Source: Planctomycetota bacterium (lineage in GTDB: Bacteria > Planctomycetota > UBA1135 > UBA2386). Taken from it: a stretch of DNA of 8,421 nucleotides. The notes beneath the pieces were generated by a model, which was given only the letters and a program-made list of their open reading frames with translations, had not been told where the DNA came from and ran no database searches. Below, piece after piece: positions 1 to 5,853 of the stretch. The stretch is from contig CANGSN010000116.1 of NCBI GenBank assembly GCA_947455805.1, positions 1 to 8,421 of the forward strand, given 5' to 3'. The position numbers were made by a program, and so were the translations under genes. Within the stretch, counting starts at the first letter, position 1. Every line of letters begins with the position of its first letter.

Positions 1-96
1 CGCATGGGCGATGCGGAGATCGCCAGCACGGCCGCGGCGCTGCTCGCAGCGCTCGGCCCGGCCGCGCCCGGGGTGCTGTCGCCCGCCGGCTCCTGA
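1..96 (+). CDS. C-terminal end of an unidentified protein (5' truncated by window)
   Basis: Frame 1 is open from the first base to a TGA at 94-96 and gives 31 residues, starting RMGDAEIASTAAALLAALG and ending in SPAGS. The piece is Ala/Leu-rich and looks like a terminal amphipathic helix followed by a short flexible tail. It is too short to assign a family. It reads in the same direction as the TPR gene, which starts 17 bases after the stop, so the two may be co-transcribed. That short gap and the codon use, with G or C in most third positions, are the main support for it being a real gene end. An alternative is a chance open frame in GC-rich DNA. Confidence 0.55.
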   Translation, partial: RMGDAEIASTAAALLAALGPAAPGVLSPAGS

Positions 97-113
97 GGCT
101 ACAAAGCCTGCGC

Positions 114-1190
114 ATGCCGAGCCCCGTCGCAGCGAGCCGCCACTGGACGAACTTGGCGTTGCTCGCCCTGGTCGCGAGCCCTGCGTTCGCCCAGCAGTCC
201 TCCACGCAGGATCCAGCGCCGCCGAGTCCCCAGTTCGAAGCCGCGCAGGCTGCGGCCGAACGCTGGCTCGCCGACGGCCAGGACCGCGACGTCGAAGTCG
301 AGAAGGTCGTCGCCCAGCTCGCCTGCGATCGCAAGGCGGCGATCGCCTGGCTCGCCACGCAGCTCGCGCAGACCGACGTGCAGGCGAAGACGCCGCGTTC
401 GCGCGCGCTGCTGTCGCTGGCGACGCTGGTCGCGCTCGACTTCGTCACCTGGCAACGCGCGACCAACATGGTCTTCGTCGGCCAGTACGACGGACTGCAG
501 CCGCTGCAGCCGTTCGTCACCGACCGCTTCTTCGAGCTGCTGCTGGCGCCGCCGCCCTGGTTCTCGATCGATCGCCGCGTGCACCTGGTCGGGCCGCTGC
601 GCGACCTGCAGCTGCGCACGCCGCCCGCCGAACGCCTCGAGGCGGTGATCCGCATCGTCGAGAACGAACGCCTCGAGCCGACCGACCTGCGTCGGGCGCT
701 GACTGCGGCGCTGTGGCAGTGGGGAACGAAAGAGCCGGGCCAGCGCATCGTCGCCGAGCTGCAGCAGGGCATCGCCGACGGCACGGCCGAGGATCGTGTG
801 CGCGCCTCGCTCGAGCTCGCCGACTTCTACGTGCTGCTGCGCGAGTACAAGCGCGCCGCCAACCTGTATCGCACGGCCCAGGCGCTGTCGAAGAACCTCG
901 GCGTGCCGCTGCGGCCGGTGGCCTGGTACGCGGTGGCCTGCGTGCACGCATTGCTCGGCGAACAGGAGCTCGGCCTGCAGGCGATCGAGCGCTGCGCCGA
1001 ACTGCTGGCCGATCCGAACCTCGACGCGTCGTGGCGGATCGAGCGCAAGACGCTGGAGACCGATCCCGAGCTGGCCGCGCTGCGCAAGGACGCACGCTTC
1101 GCCGCGGCGATGGCGAAGGCGTTCGCCAAGCCCGCCGACGAGAAGGCCCCGAGCGAGCCGAAGGCCGACGGTGGTGGACGTGATCGCTGA
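114..1190 (+). CDS. Secreted TPR-containing helical protein, 358 aa
   Basis: The product begins with a signal peptide: a short basic N-region, a hydrophobic core LALLALVASP, and a likely signal peptidase I site AFA|QQ after residue 26. This fixes the ATG at 114, although only a weak GAGG overlapping the previous stop lies upstream. Residues 30-220 are predicted from composition to be mostly helical and match no family I recognise. Residues about 224-330 look like TPR units, with LADFYVLLREYKRAANLYRT followed by WYAVACVHALLGEQELGLQA. The end (residues about 314-330, LETDPELAALRKDARF) matches the LxxDPDLxxLRxDPRF tail often seen at the end of TPR arrays. TPRs bind proteins, so a periplasmic adaptor or scaffold is the likely role; the partner is unknown. 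The M48 protease gene follows after 79 bases on the same strand, which suggests a possible operon. No catalytic motif is visible. Confidence 0.82.
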   Translation: MPSPVAASRHWTNLALLALVASPAFAQQSSTQDPAPPSPQFEAAQAAAERWLADGQDRDVEVEKVVAQLACDRKAAIAWLATQLAQTDVQAKTPRSRALLSLATLVALDFVTWQRATNMVFVGQYDGLQPLQPFVTDRFFELLLAPPPWFSIDRRVHLVGPLRDLQLRTPPAERLEAVIRIVENERLEPTDLRRALTAALWQWGTKEPGQRIVAELQQGIADGTAEDRVRASLELADFYVLLREYKRAANLYRTAQALSKNLGVPLRPVAWYAVACVHALLGEQELGLQAIERCAELLADPNLDASWRIERKTLETDPELAALRKDARFAAAMAKAFAKPADEKAPSEPKADGGGRDR

Positions 1191-1269
1191 GACCGTGCGC
1201 CCGTCGTCGCCGTGCGCGCGCGGGCCGTCGCGCCGCCGTCCGCGTCCGAACCTGGATCGCTGAGCCGCC

Positions 1270-3069
1270 GTGGGACTGCCGTTCGCGCTGTTGCTGGGCA
1301 TGTTGGTCGCGGCGAGCGGTCCGATGTGGGCCACGCCGCTGCCGGGCACCGGCACGGCACCGGCCGTCCTGTTCGAGCTGTCGCTGCTCTTCGTGCCGAC
1401 GCTGCTGGCGATCGCGTCGTTGCGCCGGGCCCGCCGCGAACTGCTGTCGGGCCGCACCGAAGTGGTGCCGCCGCGTGCGGTGCTGGCGTGGTCGGCGCTG
1501 GCTTCGCCCGGCGTCGTGCTGCTGCTCGACCTGCTCGGCGGCTACCGCGATTTCGCCGATCGCGTCGCGTTCGACGACGGCGCGCTGGCGCTGGTGCTCG
1601 GCTTCGCGCCGGTCTTCGTCGCCGAACTGCCGCGCCTCGCCGTCGCGACGCTCGCGCAGTTGCACGTCGAGATGCGCGAACTGGTGGCGCCGGGGCCGGT
1701 CGATCCGAGCGTGCTGCCGCACCTGCGCGAGCTGGTGCCGCAGCTGCGCGCGCGGCTCGGTTGGCCGATCCTGATGCTCGGCCTCGTGGCGCTGCTCACC
1801 ACCCTGCTGGCGCTGCTGCAGCAGTCGGACGAGCTCGAAGCGTTCGTCATGGCCACCTCGGTCGGCACCGTGCTCGCCGGCATCGTGCTGCTGGTGCTGG
1901 CCCTGCTGCTGCTGCCGCAGCTGTTCCGCCGCTGGTTCGGCGTGCACGGCGACTTCCCACCCGGCGTCGGCGAGGCGCTGCGCGCCACCGCGGCGCAGCT
2001 CGGCTTCCCGCCGCATCGCGTCTACGTGCTGCCGACCGGGCGCCGTTCGCTGAACGCGCTGCTGGTGGCGCCGCTGCCGATCGGCCGCTTCCTGTGCATC
2101 ACCGACGGCCTCGTGCACGCGCTCGATCGCGTGGCGCTCGCCGGCGTCGTCGCGCACGAGGTCGGCCATGCGCGATTGCGCCATCCACAGCTGCTCGCCG
2201 GCTTCGTGCTGGCGGTCTCGGTCGCGGTGCTGGCGACGGTGCGGCTGTGCATGGTGCACGGCAGCGAACCGTGGTTGCTGGTGGCCCTGACCGCCGTGCC
2301 GGGTGCCTTGGCGCTGGTCGCCGTGCGGCAGCTGATGCGCCGCTTCGAGCTCGAGGCCGACGCGGTGTCGGTCGAAGCGCTCGGCGCCGGCCCGTGCTCG
2401 CAGGCACTGCTCGAGGCGATGCGCCTCGCGATGCCGCAGCAGCCCAGCGCGCTGCGCTCGCTGCTGTCGATGCACCCCGACGAGAGCGAACGTGTGCAGC
2501 GCATGCACCGCCATCAGGCGGATCCTGCCTATCGCGCGGCGTTCGCGGCGCGCGGTCGGCGCGTGCGCCAGGGGCTGCTGGCGGCCGTGCTGGTGTCGCT
2601 GACGCTGGCCTGGTTCGGCTTCCGCGCCGCGTGGCCGCTCGAGTACGTCGCCTTCCGCCTCGGTGCCGGCGACGTGGTCGGCGCCCACCTCGCCGCGCCC
2701 AAGGCCGAAGCCGCGCTCGCCGGCGCTGGCGCCCCGGTGCGCGAAGAATGGCAGCGCACACGCACGCTGCTCGACGCCGCCTTCGAGCTGGCCCCTGCCG
2801 CCACCGACTGGCCGTCCGCCAAGGCCGCGTTCGCCGAACGCGCGTGGCGCCGCGGCGAACTCGAGCTGCTGTCGCGCGGCCCCGCCGCCGCCGAACCCTG
2901 GCTGGCTCTCCACCTCGCCGCGACCTCGTCCCCGAGCGACCAGCAGCGCGCGATCTACGCCTACTGCCGCGCCGCGCTCGACGAGCAACCGGAGCTCATG
3001 GAGCGACTGCGCGCCCACATCCACGCCCAAGGCCCCCCCGAATCCCTGCGCGCCGCCTTCGGCGACTGA
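1270..3069 (+). CDS. Polytopic M48-family zinc metallopeptidase, 599 aa
   Basis: Membrane-embedded zinc protease. The HEXXH motif is HEVGH at residues 296-300 (His296 and His300 as zinc ligands, Glu297 catalytic). The third ligand is expected to be Glu360 in ELEAD (360-364). NALL at 262-265 and MHPDESERV at 401-409 also fit M48 conserved blocks. Two hydrophobic segments (about 307-328 and 334-352) lie between HEVGH and ELEAD, the order known for HtpX. Extra N-terminal segments (about 2-22, 31-51, 69-90, 103-120) precede the pair at about 164-184 and 194-218. Another follows at about 435-452, ahead of a soluble tail of about 145 residues rich in Ala and Glu. At 599 residues it is roughly twice the usual HtpX length. 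An in-frame TGA at 1261 limits the start to GTG 1270 or ATG 1300; GTG is preferred because the helix starts there, but no Shine-Dalgarno is seen. Substrates are unknown; HtpX-like quality control of membrane proteins is the nearest analogy. Confidence 0.93.
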   Translation: MGLPFALLLGMLVAASGPMWATPLPGTGTAPAVLFELSLLFVPTLLAIASLRRARRELLSGRTEVVPPRAVLAWSALASPGVVLLLDLLGGYRDFADRVAFDDGALALVLGFAPVFVAELPRLAVATLAQLHVEMRELVAPGPVDPSVLPHLRELVPQLRARLGWPILMLGLVALLTTLLALLQQSDELEAFVMATSVGTVLAGIVLLVLALLLLPQLFRRWFGVHGDFPPGVGEALRATAAQLGFPPHRVYVLPTGRRSLNALLVAPLPIGRFLCITDGLVHALDRVALAGVVAHEVGHARLRHPQLLAGFVLAVSVAVLATVRLCMVHGSEPWLLVALTAVPGALALVAVRQLMRRFELEADAVSVEALGAGPCSQALLEAMRLAMPQQPSALRSLLSMHPDESERVQRMHRHQADPAYRAAFAARGRRVRQGLLAAVLVSLTLAWFGFRAAWPLEYVAFRLGAGDVVGAHLAAPKAEAALAGAGAPVREEWQRTRTLLDAAFELAPAATDWPSAKAAFAERAWRRGELELLSRGPAAAEPWLALHLAATSSPSDQQRAIYAYCRAALDEQPELMERLRAHIHAQGPPESLRAAFGD

Positions 3070-3120
3070 CCCGACGCACGAATCGCCGCACAGGCAGCCC
3101 CCGGGCTCTCCACGCTGCGT

Positions 3121-3145
3121 TCCGCACCCCCGGAACCCATTCCGG
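3121..3145. repeat. Two competing short stem-loops after the M48 gene
   Basis: TTCCG (3121-3125) pairs with CGGAA (3131-3135), and CCGGAA (3130-3135) can instead pair with TTCCGG (3140-3145) around a four-base loop. The two stems are mutually exclusive. They lie 51 bases past the M48 stop and just before the larger REP-like hairpin. They could contribute to transcription termination or RNA 3'-end protection, but there is no T-run, so they are not a standard intrinsic terminator. Short complementary words are common in DNA this GC-rich. Confidence 0.35.
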
Positions 3146-3155
3146 CTCCCACCCA

Positions 3156-3195
3156 ATCGAGCCGCGACCGCTTGCGGTCGTCGGCTCGATCCCAC
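3156..3195 (-). repeat. REP-like palindrome, copy 1
   Basis: Arms ATCGAGCCG + CGACCGC (3156-3171) and GCGGTCG + CGGCTCGAT (3174-3180 and 3182-3190) form a 16-bp stem with a two-base TT loop and one bulged T (3181). On the minus strand a GTGG tetranucleotide (forward CCAC at 3192-3195) lies just 5' of the palindrome. Known REP elements have this layout: a GTRG head followed by an imperfect palindrome. It shares its core with copy 2 at 3260-3291. It sits between the 3' ends of two convergent genes, the usual place for REP elements, and could also act as a bidirectional RNA end-stabiliser or factor-dependent terminator. No transposase gene is visible in the window. Confidence 0.7.
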
Positions 3196-3259
3196 GGTCC
3201 CCCGCTGCGGCGATTGCGTCGTCCTCGCCCCTGGAATCGAACCCGGCGCCGTCGTCGTT

Positions 3260-3291
3260 GAGCCGCGGCCGTTGCGGCCGCCGGCTCCTAC
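3260..3291 (-). repeat. REP-like palindrome, copy 2
   Basis: Arms GAGCCG + CGGCCG (3260-3271) and CGGCCG + CGGCTC (3275-3280 and 3282-3287) form a 12-bp stem with loop TTG and one bulged C (3281), in the same stem position as the bulged T of copy 1. On the minus strand GTAG (forward CTAC at 3288-3291) directly precedes the palindrome. Compared with copy 1, the A:T pair 3167/3178 has become G:C (3268/3278 in this copy), so pairing is kept. Both copies have the head on the same side and are therefore in the same orientation, about 70 bases apart, forming a small cluster. Its stem lies 37 bases beyond the stop of the minus-strand HEAT/propeller gene. Confidence 0.72.
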
Positions 3292-3323
3292 CGGACGCTC
3301 GAGGCCCGTCCCCGCGCGGCCCT

Positions 3324-5612
3324 CTAGTAGCGATTGACCTCGACGGCCCAGGTCATCTCCTTCTTCCAGACCTCGTTGCCGCGGCGGTCGAACTCGCGCA
3401 CACGCGTGTTCTCGGCCACGATCGTGTTGCCGTTCGGCAGGCGGTCGGCGTCGCTCGGCGAGCTCAGGCCCTGCAGCTCCCAGACGACCTTGCCGTCGCG
3501 GTCGAGCTCGAGCACCGAGCCCTTGTTGCGCAGGGTGACCAGCGTGTTGCCGTTCGGCAGGCGGTCGGCGTCGTGGGCGTTCGGCAGGCCCTTCAGCTCC
3601 CAGACGACTTCGCCGCCGGGGCTGATCTCGAGGACGCGGTCCTTCAGCACGTCGGCGATCAGCGTGTTGCCGTTCGGCAGGCGATCGACGTCGAACGGCC
3701 GGATGTCCTTGGCGAACGACCACACGATCTTGCCCGCCTGGTCGACCTCGATGACGCGGCTGCCGAAGGTGTCGGCGATCAGCGTGTTGCCGTTCGGCAG
3801 GCGGTCGGCGTCGTAGGGGTTCTTCAGGTCGTCGAACACCCAGAGCTGCTTGCCCTTGCGATCGACCTCCTGCACGCGGCTGACGGCGAACTCGGTCAGC
3901 AGCAGGTTGCCGTTGTCGAGGCATTCGGCATCCCAGGCGCCGAACACCTCCTCCATGACGAACACCGGCCGGCCCTGCTCGTCGACCTCGACCACGCGGT
4001 TGTCGCTGTAGTCGGCGATCAGCGTGAAGCCCCACAAGGCGCCGCCGCCGACGCCGAGTTCGACGTGCTGCACGTCGCGCCAAGGCACCACGGCGGCGCC
4101 GAGCTGCGGCACGCTGATGGCGGTGCCTTCGCCGTGGTTCGAGCCGAGGAAGCCGATCAGGCGCTCGCCGTTGGTCAGGTCGAGGCGGTTGTAGATGGTC
4201 GTGTCGGGTTCGGTGGTGCGCGGCCGCGTGAACAGCAGGCCCGCCACCTCACCGAGCGGCACCGACACCTCCTTGCCTTCCTTGTCCTTCAGCACCAGCG
4301 TCGTCGCGTCGGCGCGCAGCAGCTGGCCGTCGCGGAACTTCGCTTCGTGGTCGCGCACGCGATCGTGTTCGCTCGAGCCGCCGACCAGGCGATCGAGCTT
4401 CGGGTCGAACGCGATCCCCTGCACGTCCTTGCGCGGCAGCACCAGGTCGCCGAAGCGCGCCGAGCGCAGGCGCACCGATTCCGGATCGATGCCGAGCACG
4501 ACGCCGCGGATCAGGCTGCCCTGGTTCAGGAACACGCGCACGCCTTCCGCTTCGACGGCGGCGTGGGCGGGGAAGTCGATCGTGTCGCAGTCGGCGAACG
4601 ACAGCTCGGCCAGCGGCAGCTCGGGCAACATGCCGTGCGCCAGCAGCGAATCGCCGAGCAGGCCGCCGAACTCGCCGGCCAGCTGCGTGCGGTCGGGCAT
4701 CGTGAACTTCGCCGCGGTGCGGGCCGTGCCCGGCGGCACGCGCTTCGTCGCCGCCGCGGCGAGCACCGGATCGGGGTGCTTGCCGAGCTCGTTCAGCAGG
4801 CTGGTGGCGGCGTCGTCGGTGCGCGCGAGCAGGGCGCGCAGCATCGCCATCGCCTCGGTGCGCGTCAGCACGATGCCGGCCAGCGGCCCTTCGGCAGGCG
4901 GGGGCCCGAGCAGCAGCGTGCGGCAGGCGGCGAGCGCCTTCGGCGCGTTCATGCGGCCCAGCGCCGACAGGCTGGCGGTGCGGTGCACGCCGTTCTTGAA
5001 CGCCACCATCTGCAGCACCGCGTCGCAGTCGTCGTCGGTGCCGATCTTGCCGAGGGCGCGGATGGCGCCGTCGCCGATCGACGAATCGGTGTGGCCGAGC
5101 GCGCTGCGCAGCGAACGCGACAGCCGCGGGTCCGCCGGCAGGTAGAGCGACGTCGCCACCAGGCCGCGCAGCAGCGCCAGCTCCTTCTTCTCCTGTTCGT
5201 CGCCCTTGGCCTCGAGCGCGTCGAGCACGCGGCGGCAGCGGATGTGCTGCTCGAGCACCTGGTAATCCTGGCTGCGCTGGCGGATCGCGTCCTTGGCGCG
5301 ATTGCCGATCTCGACCAGCGTGCGTTCGGCGTTCTCGCGTACCTGCCAGCGCGCGTCGCCGAGTTCGTCGAGCAGCCGGTCGATCTTCAGCCGGTACTCG
5401 CGATGGTCGCCGTGGATGCGGGCGACGAGTGCGTTCATCGCCCGCGGCGCTTCGGCCAGCAGCGTGCCGACCTGCGCGAGGCGCGGCGGCAGTGCCGGCG
5501 TCTGGAAGCCGGCGCTGGCCTGCACCAGCTGTTCGTCCGTCCAGTCCTGGGCGGAGGTCGCGGTGACGAACAAGGCCAGCACGGTCGCGGCGCGCAGCAG
5601 TGGGGTCTTCAT
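3324..5612 (-). CDS. Secreted HEAT / small-barrel / six-unit propeller protein, 762 aa
   Basis: The start is ATG 5610-5612 because it opens a clear signal peptide (MKTPLLRAATVLALFVTATSA|Q, cleavage after residue 21). The frame stays open further upstream, but that extension would overlap the divergent gene and has no signal sequence. Residues about 70-290 are helical with HEAT-like units, for example WQVRENAERTLVEIG, IGDGAIRALGKIG and HRTASLSALGRM. Residues about 297-520 hold roughly four beta-rich modules of the type 'dG..l.G.v...v.l...g.v.vp...v..i', for example GSLIRGVVLGIDPESVRLRS. Residues about 523-762 are six propeller units; units 2-6 start at 561, 601, 641, 681 and 721, most with DADRLPNGNTL, followed by a V.E.D..G..VW strand pair. 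The DxxRLPNGNTL signature resembles repeats in arylsulfotransferase-like and NHL-like propellers. Only one unit has His (680) before its Asp, so sulfotransferase activity is unlikely. The inferred role is an envelope binding or scaffold protein. Confidence 0.88.
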   Translation of the reverse strand: MKTPLLRAATVLALFVTATSAQDWTDEQLVQASAGFQTPALPPRLAQVGTLLAEAPRAMNALVARIHGDHREYRLKIDRLLDELGDARWQVRENAERTLVEIGNRAKDAIRQRSQDYQVLEQHIRCRRVLDALEAKGDEQEKKELALLRGLVATSLYLPADPRLSRSLRSALGHTDSSIGDGAIRALGKIGTDDDCDAVLQMVAFKNGVHRTASLSALGRMNAPKALAACRTLLLGPPPAEGPLAGIVLTRTEAMAMLRALLARTDDAATSLLNELGKHPDPVLAAAATKRVPPGTARTAAKFTMPDRTQLAGEFGGLLGDSLLAHGMLPELPLAELSFADCDTIDFPAHAAVEAEGVRVFLNQGSLIRGVVLGIDPESVRLRSARFGDLVLPRKDVQGIAFDPKLDRLVGGSSEHDRVRDHEAKFRDGQLLRADATTLVLKDKEGKEVSVPLGEVAGLLFTRPRTTEPDTTIYNRLDLTNGERLIGFLGSNHGEGTAISVPQLGAAVVPWRDVQHVELGVGGGALWGFTLIADYSDNRVVEVDEQGRPVFVMEEVFGAWDAECLDNGNLLLTEFAVSRVQEVDRKGKQLWVFDDLKNPYDADRLPNGNTLIADTFGSRVIEVDQAGKIVWSFAKDIRPFDVDRLPNGNTLIADVLKDRVLEISPGGEVVWELKGLPNAHDADRLPNGNTLVTLRNKGSVLELDRDGKVVWELQGLSSPSDADRLPNGNTIVAENTRVREFDRRGNEVWKKEMTWAVEVNRY
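3327..4046 (-). repeat. 120-bp in-frame tandem repeat encoding the propeller units
   Basis: The DNA repeats with an exact 120-base period and no indels. The word GTTGCCGTTCGGCAGGCG recurs at about 3427, 3547, 3667 and 3787, with a diverged version near 3907 and a remnant near 4027. Copies near 3541 and 3781 match over at least 33 consecutive bases, including synonymous positions, and CGGCGATCAGCGTG precedes three copies (near 3655, 3775 and 4015). Each period encodes one 40-residue propeller unit of the 762-residue protein. Identity is concentrated in the DADRLPNGNTL codons, while the second half of each unit varies. This suggests fairly recent duplication or gene conversion within the gene. 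Confidence 0.9.
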
Positions 5613-5853
5613 CCGGGGCGGGAGTCTAGGCGGGGGAGGGATCGCTCGGCGAGTCCTGGTGACGAACGAGTCCAACGTCTGCTTCCACTCCGGAGTTCGT
5701 TCGCCGGGAATGGGTCGGGGCCTCTCGCCGTCGACAGCCTTCGCCCGTAGATTGCGCGCCGAAGTCGCTCGTTCGCAGCGGCATGTCGCACTGCTCGGAG
5801 TGGCTGCACTGGGTCGTGACCCCTCGATCCAGGTCGGAAAGGAACCCTGCCCC
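5613..5853. promoter_or_regulatory. Divergent intergenic region, shared promoter area
   Basis: These 241 bases separate the start of the minus-strand HEAT/propeller gene from the start of the plus-strand TPR/PQQ gene, so promoters for both must lie here or overlap the coding ends. I see no convincing -35/-10 pair. TAGATT at 5748-5753 could be a plus-strand -10 box, but no good -35 lies 16-18 bases upstream. The heptamer CGAACGA occurs at 5663-5669 and its complement TCGTTCG at 5697-5703 and again at 5769-5775; the first two form an inverted pair with a 27-base spacer and could be an operator. No believable small gene was found here. Confidence 0.5.
5836..5844 (+). promoter_or_regulatory. Ribosome binding site for the TPR/PQQ gene
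   Basis: GGAAAGGAA ends nine bases before the GTG at 5854. It is the clearest Shine-Dalgarno-like sequence in the window. It supports GTG 5854 over the later in-frame ATG at 5926, which would remove the signal peptide. Confidence 0.72.

Noticed and set aside
83..94. CCGCCGGCTCCT, matching part of REP-like copy 2
   Set aside because: Only a 12-base match, inside the coding end of the first gene, without the second palindrome arm; probably coincidence at this GC content.
3225..3250. tRNA T-arm-like sequence on the minus strand (GGTTCGATTCC)
   Set aside because: The T-stem has one mismatch, no matching acceptor, D- or anticodon arms can be drawn, and no CCA end follows. It may be a chance match or an att-like remnant, but there is no support for a tRNA gene.
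3260..3287. Intrinsic terminator for either convergent gene
   Set aside because: The hairpins are strong, but neither is followed by a T-run in either direction; the shared core and GTRG heads fit repeat elements better.
3324..4046. Arylsulfotransferase enzyme call for the propeller
   Set aside because: The DxxRLPNGN repeats are similar, but the His residues expected for that chemistry are missing from five of the six units, and the protein carries unrelated HEAT and barrel regions.
517..4083. Minus-strand open frame of about 1190 codons antisense to the TPR and M48 genes
   Set aside because: Arg-, Gln- and Ala-rich translation without domains or signal peptide; it conflicts with two well-supported plus-strand genes and overlaps the real minus-strand gene in another frame.
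1212..5750. Very long plus-strand open frame (about 1500 codons) across the M48 gene and the antisense of the HEAT/propeller gene
   Set aside because: It lies out of frame with the M48 protease and antisense to the HEAT/propeller protein. Its translation is Arg/Ala- and Val/Gln-rich low complexity with no domain, and its repeats only mirror the 120-bp propeller repeat. Long stop-free shadows are expected at this GC content.
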